This document shows, piece by piece, positions 11,606 to 24,141 of a stretch of DNA of 64,000 nucleotides. Source of the DNA: Cephalotus follicularis. Its lineage: Eukaryota; Streptophyta; Magnoliopsida; Oxalidales; Cephalotaceae. Within the stretch, counting starts at the first letter, position 1. Every line of letters starts with the position of its first letter. The position numbers and the translations under genes were made by a program. The stretch spans positions 310,001-374,000 of the forward strand of contig BDDD01001639.1 of NCBI GenBank assembly GCA_001972305.1, written 5' to 3'. The notes beneath the pieces are model-generated. The model did no database searches. It saw nothing but the letters and a program-made list of their open reading frames with translations, and was not told the origin of the DNA.

Positions 11606-12309
11606 GGATTCTAGGTGAGCAGACCACCTTCTCTGGTATTTTGTCAGACCACCCATTTTCTACTCTGATGCTGGGTACACTATGATTTCCGACGTGGTCT
11701 AGTCCATGCGGATGAATCAGCGACCCCTTGATCAATGTTCTGTGATATGAGATATATTATTTTGGTCGATAGTAAGGTGTATGACCGATGCTCATCCCTT
11801 TCTAGCATACTCGTTGGTTTATGACAGGATGCTATGAGGGACTGCCCCTGGGTTCCATACCTGGATCTGTAGTAATACTATTGTCTACAATGGTATACTG
11901 TGTTTGAGTGTAGCAGGGCATCCGTTTCCCACTAATCGAACCGTATCGGTATCAGAGATGTTTTGCACATGGCCCGAATGAGATGGGGTATGCGATTATT
12001 GAGGTGAGTTCATGCGGATGAATCAACGAACCCTCGGATAGATTATTCCTTCCTTGGGATACGTCCCTTGTGTTAAGGTAGAGGCATATGGTATTCTATA
12101 CCTGTATATGAAGGATGGTGCATGTCCTGTAGCCTATGACCTATATACTCAGCCATGCGTGGCTGGAATGCCTGTTATTGACGATGTGGTTCCGGCAAAA
12201 CAGATTACTATTGTTGCCGATGTGGTTCTGACAGAGCACTGGATATTGTACTGGTTTATAATTTCCTTTGCGTAAGGCGGAAGTTCTCTGATACTGTAAT
12301 ACCTAGATA

Positions 12310-12412
12310 GCTTGACACTTCTCTGATTATTGCCATGGGATATTGTGGCTAGTTCTCTGATTATGGCCACGGGATATTTTGGCCTGTTCTCTGATTATTG
12401 CCATGGATTTGG
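12310..12412. repeat. Short tandem repeat in solo LTR, about 43 bp unit
   Basis: The phrase TTCTCTGATTATTGCCATGG with a variable tail ending in GGATATTTTGGC occurs about three times. The related LTR fragment at 30215-31400 has a similar GCAATAA / GGAACTACCTCGG repeat at the equivalent place (31080-31285). Confidence 0.65.
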
Positions 12413-13099
12413 TGGTGGTATATTCTGCCATTGCGTATGGCGGCAGGACACGGAGTTTGGTGGCAGACTTAAGAGTAGTACCAGCATCCCCTTTGTTATT
12501 GTGACTCCTGGGCACATCTTTTATACATCCCTCATTCATACTTGAGTTGTATTGTTTACTCTTGATTATTTATTGGATTCTCATATGTTTATTGATTATC
12601 GAGCTTGCGAGTTCCTTTCATAGAATATAAGCCTATTGATATATTGTTTACCTTGTCGTGCCTGAGTCTGGGGCAAGTGTCTTTCATTCATATCTATATT
12701 TCTTTCAGCGCATCTGGTTGTTGTGGATGCAGCGGAGAATGTTTCGTTCCTGCTCACTAGTCATTTGGATTAATCCCCCTCCATATTGTTTTGCAATTGA
12801 GACTGCGGGTGAAGTGTTAGCTGATCCACCAGAGAAATAGAAGTCTTTTGATAAGGTGGACCATGGGCATAAGCACCTCTGCTGGCGTTCAGACCAGCAC
12901 TACATGCATACATGGGGGCATTGGGATTTACCTTGTATATTTCATGTTGAATACTTGAGATTCTCACAGATATACTCTGTATATATTTTGAGAAGTTATA
13001 AATATGATCAATTTTATGAAACGATATTCATGTGATTGATTATAATGATTTCATGCGTGAAATTGGAGTTAACATTGCTATATGATATATTTGAGGCCT

Positions 13100-13290
13100 A
13101 GGCAGAGCTCGAATATTAGGGCAAAGCTTAAAGAGTATAGCAGACCTCAGAAATGGATGTCAGACCTCGGATGTGGAGGTCAGAGCTAGGTGGCAGACCT
13201 TGAATGTGAAGGTTAGAGCTCGATGGCAGACCTCGGATGTGTGGGTCAGAACTCGGATGGAGTACCTCGGGGTTAGAGGTAGAGCTTGGT
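13100..13290. repeat. GAGCTC/GACCTC array near the 3' end of the solo LTR
   Basis: Hexamers GAGCTC, GACCTC and close variants preceded by CA recur about every 19-20 bp, with some steps of 13-14. This is the reverse complement of the GAGGTCTGCC/GAGCTCTGCC arrays found in the Mutator-like arms and at 30650-30790. Confidence 0.7.
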
Positions 13291-13810
13291 ATTTCATTTG
13301 GTAGACCAGATAGCCTAGGTAGGACTCGGTAGATAAGTCAGAGCAGAAGTCGGATGTCAAACTTTGGAGCTCAGAGGATGACCTTGCATAGGTATATCTT
13401 TTAGGCCGGATTTGAGGATTTATATTATGTTAAACAGGAGAGAGAAACGCGGATGTCTAGCATTCTCTGATATAAGTCAGACTAGCCCATAAATTTTAAA
13501 TTATGCTGTGTTTTAATTGTGGAGTCTGACCTTCCTGTTTTATGCTAATGATATCATGACGATTTGATATGGTGAATGATATTGAGATATGATATTATGA
13601 AACGGATATGGTTTCACCCTAGGCACGGCTCGTCCTAGTGGGATCGGATTTCTGGGACGGGTCATGTCACTCTCCCTCTTTCCAGAGTGACGTAAACAAA
13701 GCATATCAAGCCAAATGCTCAATTGCTCACTGTCCATAGTTGGAAATTAACTGCTGCGAAGCCAACCAACTGATGCATTCACTCAATCAGCACATAGATA
13801 AATATCATTA

Positions 13811-15692
13811 TCACCTAATGGAGGAATCTATCCAACTATATGCCGTTTGCTTCTTGACATCATTTTTGTCCATTATCATTCTTATTTCTGTAACATCATC
13901 CCATCTTCCAACATCAGCAAACATATTGTATATCAACACGTACGGCCTGAGCTTTCCGGTTCGAGTCTCATTAATGCTTCAGCAGCAACTAGGGCAAACT
14001 CTAGATTGTTATGGACCCTACAAGCGCCCAGTAATGCACCCCACACAGCCTTATCAGGTACACATGGCATGCTATTGATCAACTCCATGGCCTCCTCAAG
14101 CTGCCCATGCCAACCTAAGAGGTCCACAAGGGAAGCGAAGTGTTCCACCCTTGGCATAATACCATATTCACTAACCATGGATCTAAAATGCTATCGGCCT
14201 TCATCCACCAGTCCAGCATGAACACATGCATTCAAAATTGCAATCAATGTTATAAAAGTAGGATGTACCCTACTCCTAGTCATTAGTTCAAAGAGTTCCA
14301 GAGCCTCTGCAGCAAATCCATGAGATGCATATCCTCTTATCATTGCATTCCAAGAGATTACATCTTTTTGAAATTAATCTCATCAAAAGTGGTCCGATTC
14401 TCAGATATTGCCCCACATCTTGAATACATAGTAATAAGGGAGTTGTTTATTGGTATATATGGAGTAATTGTCTTTGTGACCAGCTAATGTATCTGCATTC
14501 CCAGGTGAAGATCCACAAGCCCTGTACACACGCTAAGAAACCGAAGATAAAGTATGTCCATCATGCTTCTCTCCTTCAACTTGCATCTGAGTAAAGAGCT
14601 TAATTGCTCCTTCATAGTCCTCGTTCTTCTCATGCCTGCTATCATGGAATTCCATGAGTACATATTCCTTTGGGGCATCCTTTCAAAGAAAGTCCAAGAA
14701 ACTTCTAAACTACTCATCTGGGCAAAACCCGAGATCATACTATTCCATGACAGAGTATCAGGATTCGACATTAGATGAAAGAGTTTCGAGGCCTCTTCCA
14801 TATCTGACACTTGAACGTAGCCACTGATCATGGTATTCCATGAAAGTGTCTATTCCCGTCATCTGGTCGAAGATTTCCCTGGCAGAAACAATATCTTTTG
14901 CTTTTACATAGCACAATACCATCAAATTCCATGATACTATATTTCTTTTCAATCTTTTGTGGTCCTCTTCTCTTGCATCACGCCAAAATGGAATTAGATC
15001 AAAAACTTTTCAAGCTTCTTCTACTCTCCCTCTCTGGCCATACCCAGCAATCAAGGTATTACAAGAATGCACCATATCTTCTCTACCATCATCACTATCT
15101 CCACATTCAAGCAAGACTCTTGCAGCTTCATCCAATTCACCATTCTTGATAAGACCCGATACAAGTGCACTCAAAGAAACCGAGTCTTGGTCAGGCATTC
15201 TCTGGAACAAACCAATAGCATGCGCCACATCACCATTATGCAAAAACCCAGTAATCATAGCAATCCACGAGACAACATTCCTGTCAGGCATGCTATCAAA
15301 AATATGTAAAGCCTCATCCATCCTCCCATTTTTGGCATACCCACTGATCATCATGTTCCACGAAACACAATCTCTCTTGGGCATTCTATCAAACAAAAAT
15401 CTCCCCTCCCCTAGGAACCCTTTTCCGCGACACGATATATAACCGGAAATCATCAAGTTCAACGATACAAAATCTCTTTCAGTCATTCTATCGAACAGTT
15501 CGCATGCCTTTGACATTTTTATACGTTTCACATACCCACTAATCATTGAATTCCAAGTTATGGTATTCTTTCGCTCCATTTTATCAAAAACTATCCATGC
15601 TTCGCTAATATTGCAAGTTCTAATTAAAAAAGTTATTCTTTTGTTAAATGTATATATGTTTTGTTGACTCTGGTCGAAAGAGGGAGTTTTGG
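13811..15692 (-). pseudogene. MEF9-like PPR gene, second copy, main part
   Basis: Aligned by eye with the intact copy, this covers nearly the whole coding region from the stop (TGA, 13811-13813) to near the N-terminus, where the Tekay element interrupts it at 15692/15693. It is broken into several reading frames (15579-15010, 14952-14758, 14831-14484, 14178-13933) by frameshifts and stops. It retains clear PPR repeats (for example ITWNSMISGYVKR, SWNMMISGYAKNGRMDEAL) and the E-domain segment (AVWGALLGACRVHNN). The remaining 5' part is at 28354-28496. It is not expected to make a protein. Confidence 0.92.
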
Positions 15693-16248
15693 TGTCACGC
15701 CCTGAACCGTGGCATGGGCCTCACGATTCGACATGTGGCAATCCGTACAATTATCATCATAATTAAGCATAAAAATTAAACTTAAAATAAACCATAACCA
15801 TAATCCTTTATTTAATGTGTGGATATACAGACCCAGTTCGAATCATATAAATTACACTGCTATAACCAGAATAAAATAAATACATAATTTATTTCCTGCA
15901 ACTTTGTCCATAAATGCGTACTGTCGAGGAGGAGGAACTTACTGCACTCTTTATCCTTGTCGCTCCTACGATGTGCCTCCACTACCTGTTCCTATACTTG
16001 GCCCATTCAAAGGAATGGGTCAGCAACCCTGAGGGTTGTGTAGGTTACTACATATACGGGCACATACCAGAGGAACAAACAATACAAATAGAGGAGAAAT
16101 AAATATAATAAAATACAATGCATGAGTCCAAAATCCATAACCTTTATCATCCATTGTGCTCGGACTACTCTACTCAAGTCATACTTAACAATCATATCAT
16201 AGAGGAGTCTAGTCCGGTCATCCTATAGTTTGGTCAGTAAACAAGGTT

Positions 16249-16475
16249 CACCTTTAGGCTCACCAGCCTGCGGAATTCTCCTCCAGGTTCATCTGCTGAG
16301 CGGAATTCGCCCTTTGCTCACCTGCTCTGCGGTTCACCCTTTGGATTACCAGCTTTGACGGAATTCACCCTTAGGTTCACCATCGGCGGATTCGCTCGAG
16401 GATCACCTGCCTTGCGGTATTCGCCCCTTGGGTTCACCTGCTCGGCGGAATTATCCCCAATTGAGCTCACCTACC
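16249..16475. repeat. 29 bp repeat with GCGGAATTC core in Tekay-A LTR
   Basis: Seven degenerate units of the type GGTTCACCTGCTCTGCGG + AATTCGCCCTT occur, with GCGG at about 16270, 16300, 16329, 16358, 16386, 16414 and 16445 (steps 28-31). The 5' LTR carries the same array at 26269-26485. Confidence 0.8.
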
Positions 16476-16498
16476 AGGTATGATCCTTATATTTCTTT

Positions 16499-16534
<36 letters not shown>

Positions 16535-17903
16535 CCATTTATCATATTTATTTCTTTCCTTAGACCTGTGTCACACCCCGCCTTTCAGTTCCATTAAGAC
16601 AAGCATATGTGGTGATATCAGAAATAATTATAATCCAGCATTTCATTCAACATTCATAAATAAGCGGAAGCATTCATATCTAGATTATAAAATAAAATTC
16701 ATCTGCACGCAGCCCATACTACGTGCGTATACAATCCGACAATAATCCTTTTACATAAGGATAGTACAACAATAACACAGAGTGTGAACCGTTCAATACA
16801 AATACAGTACATCATCATAAAATAACAACCTTAAGATAGAAATAGCAACTCTCCAAAAGCTCCAACAGCACCTCCCGTACGTCTTTGTTCAATCTGAAAT
16901 TGTAGGGGTTAGCCGTTGTCCTCACTTGGCTAAGTAGGAAGATAATGCATGTTAAGGAATATATAAATGCAACATGTATGACATTTTATATTGAAAATAA
17001 CATTATTAAGTATTCCAATATATAAGCAACCATGCCAAGTGGCCATAGACAATACAATGCAAGAATATCGCACAAGGGTACAATCAATTCATACTATGGT
17101 TTGGGTGTCACATGTCGCTACCTCCTAGCACAAACTGCGCACCACCTATCTATCACCCTACACTCCGAAGATGATAGATCAGGTAACATTTACTGCCGGC
17201 GTTAGCGGGCAGTTTAATAAATAAGATCTGCAAGGCAGATAAGTTTGGGTGATACTCTAGCCAACTCCTGGCACCTAGGATCCCCACCGTACTCAGTGAC
17301 CTCTGCCATCACTCGACTAATGGCATTAAGCATAGACAATCAATTCAATCAATTCAGTTCAATAATAATATTACATATATATATATAATATGCAATATAG
17401 TATTTGTTTTCTTTTGGAAACATATAACAATTCAGTGATCGTACATCTCTTAAGAGGAAAACGATATCAATACAATAGTGGTTCCCAGTTGGAGAACAAA
17501 ATAGTAGGTACCTCTCATAGGAGTAGTAAATCATTGGCAATAAGTTTTCATTTTGAAACCATTAGTAAAAATCCATATCTGTGCTTATAGCACTTAGTTT
17601 GGTTTAATCCTTGAAATATGGAAACAATAGTGTTTATGAACACTCACTAGTATATACTAATTAATAGTAGCATATACAGCAACAATAGTAAAAGACAGTA
17701 GCAATTCATGGATTCAACAAGGTAGTTAGCATACCATAGTCATTCATGTGCAACTCACACAATGAGTGCATACTTGTTTAGTTTCTGAAATGTAATTGTA
17801 TATAAGGCCAAGATTGATTGTTCTAATCATCCATATGGAGGCCAAGTTAATTACATTTAAATTGAGGCCCAAACAGGACCTATATCATAATTTTAACCCA
17901 GGA

Positions 17904-18016
17904 CAGTCAGCTATTCTCAAGAACAGTCGGCTGTTTTGATTGAATAGTCGACTGTTTTCTCTTAACAGTCGACTAGATAGATTGAGTAGTCGACTGCCAT
18001 GAAGAACAGTCGACTG
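17904..18016. repeat. 21 bp-phased CAGTCGACTG array, block 1
   Basis: Six copies start at 17904, 17924, 17945, 17966, 17987 and 18007 (steps 20, 21, 21, 21, 20). Motif and phasing are as in the solo LTR at 1923-4766, although the surrounding LTR sequences are largely different. Confidence 0.9.
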
Positions 18017-18919
18017 CTTTGCCCAGAAAATGCAGGCAGTAGCAGGTTATGTATTTCAATGTCTAATTACTAACTTAAACAACACATGCAATCAAACAAA
18101 AATTAACCATACATGATATGCATAATATATCTTCCAAAAACATGTAATTACCCTTACCTTAAACGCTATCCCGAGATCAATTGGGATTGATCTCTCTCTT
18201 TGAGTTTCCAAGGCCTTTTCACCAACCAATCTTCCAATCTCAGCAGAATGTAATCTATAACATGTATGTGTTACGGACACATGCATTAATACCAGTAAGT
18301 ATCAATAATCCTCTCATTACAATTACAAGTTCCAGCAGTAATTCTTAATAATCCATTAAGTCTCCATTTTTACATTAACAATATCTCTCCACTTTTATTG
18401 AACCATTTACCAATTCGATTTCAATTTTAGAAATCGCTAACCTTAATCATGTTAACAGAAGATATCTAACATCCTCCTAGTTACATTATCAACATCAGCA
18501 GAGAGTTTGGATTGAGGACTTACCAGGGAGATTCAAAACTTTCAAGTCTCATTGAACACCCCAAATCCTCCAAGTGCCACTACTACAATCCTCCAGCAAG
18601 CTCTCCTCTATCCTCAGTGTTTTCTAACACTCACACTCTAATCTAACAGCTGATATAAAGGCTTAGGAGCCTTAGAATTCGCCAGATTCCCATTAACTCA
18701 GCCTTCTCTTTTCTCTCTCTCACATGTTCACTCCTCTCTTATTCTTTCTATCTTTTTCTCACTACTCTGCTGTGATTGCAGGTTACAGGTCTGCAGAGTA
18801 CATGCAAGGCACTCCTTTTGCATGTGAGGGCAGCTGCTGGCTTCGCATAACACCTGTCCATCATGCCTTGCCTATGCCCTATCTCATATGCATGCACAGA
18901 CACCTGTTCTGTACCATTC

Positions 18920-18998
18920 CAGTTGACTGTCTTTAACAGGCAGTCGACTGTCACACCACGCATCAGCCAGTCGACTGTTCCCCTGTAGAAGTCGGCTT
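18920..18998. repeat. 21 bp-phased CAGTCGACTG array, block 2
   Basis: Four copies start at 18920, 18941, 18968 and 18989 (steps 21, 27, 21). The single wider step resembles the 28 bp step in the array at 3368-3615. Confidence 0.85.
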
Positions 18999-20014
18999 TC
19001 GATGGCTGCTTTTGGTTATTTTAGGTCCATTTGCTCAATTAAATTAACAACCACAATCCGTATAATAATTAGACATTAAATTCAAGTAAGTGCACATTTT
19101 ATTCATCAAGGTCACAATATACACGGATTGAAATTGCGGTTATTACAACCTGTCCTGATATTATAAGCTTGCATGGCACACCTTTTATCTACTTAGTAAG
19201 TCCAGGGTTTTATATCATGCATGGTACTTATACATATATGAGATGGACGTTAGTGCGCATGCAAGGCCATGCAACTTGTCATTTAACGTAAAAGTACAAG
19301 CCAGGGGCACATGCTTATACATTTAAAATTTCCTTCTTCTTGTACGTATGCAGGGAGTACCACCAGGGAACAACACATGCGTAGCGCGCATGTTCAGCTT
19401 ATGGCAAGGGACAACGCCCACGATGGGTGTGAGCTTGGCTCATGGCAGGGAGGGCTCAGGTGTATGGCAGCCATAATGCACTACCAGGGAGTGTCTTTAG
19501 TCCCATGGAAGGGAGACACCAGAAGCTTGCATGACAGGGGAAGGCAATGGATGGCTCCACAGCATTGGCACCACGGGTATGGCTTCCCAGGCATGGCATC
19601 TCTGGCTTTGTCAACCCAGGCTCATATCTCCCCCGGCTCGTCACCCCCGGCACATCTCCCCCGGCTTCGTCTGCCCCGCACTTGACACCCCTGGCGCCAT
19701 GACAGGGGAGAGGTAGGCGCCTCTGTCCGGCACCACGGGCACAACACGGAAGCTCGACATGGTGTCCCAGCACGGCACTACATCTCCCCTAGCTCCCTAA
19801 CTACTCGGCGCGATACCCCTGTACTCCTGTCGTTCATCCCAGGAGCACGCACAGTGCGTCTCAACATGCCTTGGACGCATGCTTTTGTTCGCTGGCGATA
19901 AAGGAAGCTCGGCGTTTACCGGCAAGGAGCTCGGCGCGTCGCCATGCGGGGACGCATGGCCAGCGAAGCTCCAAGCTATCATCATGGCGTCTCTGCAATT
20001 AATGCCTTCGTGCG

Positions 20015-20385
20015 TTAAATTATAAAAAAAAACTAGTAGAGAGAGAGGGAGACAGAGGTTACCTGCGAAGGAGAAAGTGAGAGAGAGCTATGCCGGCGGT
20101 GGAGAGATTGGGAGAGAGTAGGGTGGGAGAGTGGGAGAAAGAGAGGGGTAGGGCGGCGAGGATGCAAAACAAATTGGGGAAGAAGAAGTGAAGGAGAAGA
20201 AGAAGGTCGGGTACATAATTAGGGTTCCTGGCGAGGGCATGGCGAGGGTAATAATGCCCTCGCCATGCCTTTCTTTTAAAAAAAAAATAAAAACGGGCAA
20301 AACGGCGAGGGGACTTAATGCCCTCGCCATGCCCTCGCCGTATGCCCTCGCCGTTGGCCTGTTTTTTAGTAGTGCACAGGAGACA
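20015..20385. mobile_element. Probable CACTA-type fragment in the Tekay-A 3' LTR
   Basis: This block is absent from the 5' LTR, where different sequence (about 27455-27918) occupies the place. Its right end reads, on the minus strand, CACTACTAAAAAACAGG, a CACTA-like terminus, followed by several copies of GGCGAGGGCAT, typical of subterminal repeats of CACTA elements. The left terminus was not found, so it is truncated or a replacement. Identity is inferred from one end only. Confidence 0.5.
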
Positions 20386-20790
20386 GGGGGCCTCCTTGCA
20401 CAACACCTCTCTTGTCTCCTACATTCCACTCTCTCACTCTCCCGATTTTTCTGGAACATAACGTGAAGAGAATGGCTAAAAGTGTAGCTCCCATATCCCT
20501 CTCACCTTTTAAGGGTCCAAAATTTTCAAGAGATATCAAACGGATACAGGCTGTTCTTCTGGGTTTGGGCCGACTTCCACAAATGGGTCCTCTCTTCTTT
20601 ATTTTCAAGCCCAATCGCCTTATACCATATTAACTTCATCCCAATAAAAAAAAATCTTAAGCCCAAGGTCATAATCTATATCCCATTAAGGCCCAAATAA
20701 ATACATCATAATTATCAGGTCTAGCCCAAAAGGAGGAAAAATAATTACAAAGCCCAATAATAATATTTTATAATATTTAGGGCTCTTACA

Positions 20791-20803
20791 TCCTCCCCTC
20801 CTT
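20791..20803 (-). other. Polypurine tract of Tekay-A
   Basis: On the minus strand it reads AAGGAGGGGAGGA directly before the 3' LTR (TGTAAGAGCCC). It primes plus-strand DNA synthesis in LTR retrotransposons and confirms the LTR boundary at 20790. Confidence 0.9.
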
Positions 20804-20827
20804 ACAGAAATCTCGTCCCGAGATTTC

Positions 20828-23800
20828 TTACGATAAAAATAACTGGGGGTATTTAGCTTGTATATCATCTTCTCTTTCCCACGTAGCTTCTTCCACTCCG
20901 TGGTATTGCCATAATACCTTCACTAACGGAATGGTCTTGCTCCTTAGCTGTTTAATTTGTCGGTCAAGAATCCGGATAGGTATTTCTTCGAAACTCAAAT
21001 CCATTCTCAACTCCAGTGGCTCCCACTGTAAAACGTGAGAAGGGTCGGGATGGTACTTTCGCAACATCGAAACATGAAACACGTTGTGCACATCCGTCAG
21101 GCTGGGTGGTAAGGCAAGTCGATAAGCAACAGGACCCACTCTCTCAAGGATCTCAAAAGGTCCTATAAACTCAGGGGTCAACTTTCCTTTCTTGCCGGAC
21201 CTCATAATTCCTTTAGTCTGAGAGATTTTAAGGAATACATTATCGCCCACAGCGAACTCCAACTCCCGCCTGCGGTGGTCTGCATAGCTTTTCTGTCTGC
21301 TTTAAGCTGTACGAAGTCTTTCCCGAATAACTTTCGCCTTCTCAACTGTGTCTTGCACAAGTCTGGGTCCCACAAGACTCTGTTCACCTACTTCGAACCA
21401 ACAGATCGGGGTCCGGCACTTTCTTCCATAGAGAGCCTCGAACGGCGCCATACCAATACTGGCGTGAAAACTGTTGTTGTACGAGAACTCTACTAAGGGT
21501 TGATGGTCTTCCCAACTACCTCCCCAATCCAAAACACATGCTCGCAGCATGTCTTCCAGAGTCTGAATGGTCCTCTCAGACTGTCCATCAGTCTGGGGAT
21601 GAAAAGCTGTACTAAAATTCAGCTGAGTACCAAAAGCTTGTTGCAGCTTTTTCTAAAATCGCGATGTAAAACGGGGGGAGGGGGGATTCTCTGTCAGACA
21701 CCACACTGATTGGTACTCCATGGAGCCTTACAATCTCAGAAAGGTAGAAGTTTGCCATCCGTGTGAGAGAAAAGTTCGTCTTGATCGCAAGAAAGTGTGC
21801 AGACTTAGTAAAGCGATCGATGATTACCCATATAGCATCACGGTCGTTCCTTGTCACGGGCAGTCCTGTCACGAAATCCATCATTATGTGTTCCCATTTC
21901 CACTGTGTCACGGGCAATGACTGTAACAATCCTGCTGGTCTTTGGTGTTCTGCTTTAACCTGTTGGCATGTCAAACAGGAAGTAACATACTCGGCTATCT
22001 CTCTCTTCATGTTGTTCCACCAATAGTCCAGCTTTAGATCTCAGTACATCTTGGTACTTCCTGGATGTACGGAGAAACTAGAGCGATGCGCTTGCGACAA
22101 TAGTTCATCCTTCAGCTCTTTGTTGTTAGGAACACATATTCTACCCTGATATCGGATTAATCCGTCACCTTGTACAAAGAAATCCGGTTTCAAACCTCCA
22201 TTTTCGCTCAAGGCTATCTTAAGAAAATCTCCGTCGCTGCTCTGAGCTTCACGGATTTGGTCCATTAACCATGGACGCGTCTGAATATGAGCAATGGTTA
22301 GGCAAGCTAATCGATGACTAAGGGCATCTGCTACAACATTAGCCTTGCCTGGATGGTATTGTATTTCACAGTTATAGTCATTAAGCAACTCCATCCATCT
22401 GCGTTGTCTCATATTCAGGTCCTTCTGTGAAAACAGGTACTTTAGGCTCTTGTGATTAGTATACACCTCGAACTTGGTACCATATAGGTAATGCCTCCAT
22501 TTACGCAGGGTGAACACTATCGCCGCTAACTCCAAGTCATGAGTAGGATAGTTCTCTTCATGGGGCTTTAACGTCCTTGAGGCGTATGCGATCACTCTTC
22601 CAATCTGCATAAAGACACATCCCAGGCCACTGGCTGATGCGTCACTATAAACAACAAAACCTTCGTTGCCTTCTGGTAAGGCTAGGACTGGCGCAATAGT
22701 CAGACGATGCTTTAACTTCTGGAAACTTCGTTCACAAGCATCATCCCACACAAAAGCTACATTCTTCTGCGTCAATCTGGTAAGAGGTATTGCTATTTTT
22801 GAAAAGCCTTCTACAAACCGACGGTAGTATCCTGCCAAGCCAAGAAAGCTCCGGACCTCCGTCACATTCGTTGGTCGCTTCCAGCTTTTTACTGCTTCGA
22901 TCTTTGTAGGATCTACTGACAATCCTGCGCTGGATATAACATGACCAAGGAATGTCACCTCTGATAACCAGAATTCACACTTGCTAAACTTGGCATACAA
23001 CTGGTGGTTTCTGAGAGTCTGTAATGCCAAGTGCAGGTGTTCACCATGTTCTTCCATGGACTTCGAGTATATCAAGATGTCATCAATGAACACCACTATG
23101 AACTGTCAAGATATAGACTGAATATCTTGTTCATTAATCTCATAAATGCTGAAGGGGCATTGGTCACCCCGAAAGGAATCACTACAAATTTGTAGTGTCC
23201 ATATCCTGACCTTAAAGCAGTCTTGGGAATATCTTCCGCTCTAACTCGGAGCTGGTGATATCCTGATCTCAGATCCAACTTCGAAAACACTGAAGATCCC
23301 TTAAGCTAATCGAACAAATCATCGATATGCGGCAGTGGATACTTCTTCTTGACTGTCACTTTGTTCAACTGCCGGTAATCGATACACATCCTCAAGGATC
23401 CATCTTTCTTCTTAACAAACAAGACCGGTGCTCCCCAGGGGGATACAATGGGTCTGATGAAACCTTTATCTAGAAACTCCTGTAGTTGCACTTTCAATTC
23501 CTTTAACTCAAGAGGGGTCATCCAGTAAGGTGTTGTCGAAATGGGAGCTGTCCCGGGTAAAAGGTCTATAGAAAACTCCACATCTCTCTCAGGAGGTAAG
23601 GATGTCAGCTCTTCCGGAAACACGTCCGAGTATTCACAAACTACAGGAACATCCTCCAGCTTCGGTATCCGTTTGCTTTCATCCGTAACATGTGCCAGGT
23701 AAGCAGTACAACCCTGTCTCAAGAGTCTGTCAGCCTGAAAAGCAGATATCATGGAGACTGGATGATGCTCTAACGTCCCGATAAACTGGAACAAAGACTG

Positions 23801-24141
23801 TCCTGGCAAATGGAAGGTTACAACCTTCCTATTACAATCCACGTATGCATTATATAATTACAGCCAATCCATACCGAGAATTAATCAAGTTCGCCTATCG
23901 GCAGTACTATAAGGTCTGCCGGAAGGATATGTCCACAAATCTCAATGGCACAATATCTACACACCCATCGGGAGGTAACCGACTCTCCTACCGGTGTACT
24001 GACCTCTATCGTAGAAGGTAAAGGCTCGGGCTCCACATTCATACGACTTATAAAATGAGAAGCAACATACAAATAGGACAAGCCTGGATCAAACAAAGTC
24101 CGTGCCAAAAGCTGAGCTACATAAACCATACCTCCAATCAC
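20828..24141 (-). pseudogene. Tekay-A pol: protease, RT, RNase H, integrase, chromodomain
   Basis: Domains run right to left. A protease remnant lies at 23881-24141, with the catalytic DSG region degraded to LFDPGLSY. Reverse transcriptase follows ([18 protein letters not shown] near 23430; catalytic FIDD near 23090), then RNase H ([12 protein letters not shown]). Integrase covers 21302-22010 (CLTCQQVKAEHQRPAGLL; MMDFVTGLP; second Asp in SDRES), then the C-terminal chromodomain-like segment (IPLVKVLWQYHGVEEATWER) near 20860. Frames break near 23290-23306, 23842-23881, 22010-22041, 21550-21612 and 21262-21302. It cannot make a full polyprotein. Confidence 0.92.

Larger units (their letters stand above)
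10495..13669 (+). mobile_element. Tekay-B family solo LTR (3175 bp) splitting the inverted repeat
   Basis: It starts TGTAACACCCCGTCCCG and ends GGGACGGGTCATGTCA. Flanks are CTCTT (10490-10494) and CTCTC (13670-13674), one mismatch. The uninterrupted sequence at about 61225-61245 shows one CTCTC there, confirming a clean insertion. Its ends match the LTR of the truncated gypsy element whose pol lies at 43000-45885, in the opposite orientation. No internal genes are present. Confidence 0.85.
16569..19147 (-). mobile_element. Gypsy solo LTR (2579 bp) nested in the Tekay-A 3' LTR
   Basis: It starts TGTCACACCCCGCC and ends GGTTATTACA, flanked by ACCTG on both sides (16564-16568 and 19148-19152). 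The 5' LTR of Tekay-A reads straight through this point (ACATG at 26571-26575), which proves later insertion. There is no internal region. It bears two blocks of the CAGTCGACTG array. No genes are recognised. Confidence 0.92.
15693..20790 (-). mobile_element. 3' LTR of Tekay-A, enlarged by nested sequence
   Basis: It begins TGTCACGCCCTGAACC and ends GGGCTCTTACA on the plus strand. Removing the nested solo LTR leaves about 2.5 kb, like the 5' LTR (2642 bp). It has a CT dinucleotide run at about 16500-16531 that is much shorter in the other LTR. The GC-rich frames at 19311-19985 are not genes: they appear in both LTRs and are not conserved as protein. Confidence 0.9.

Noticed and set aside
19311..19985. 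GC-rich reading frames of 62-124 codons on both strands
   Set aside because: They lie inside the Tekay-A LTR, recur in the other LTR (26734-27530) with frame-disrupting differences, and resemble no protein family.
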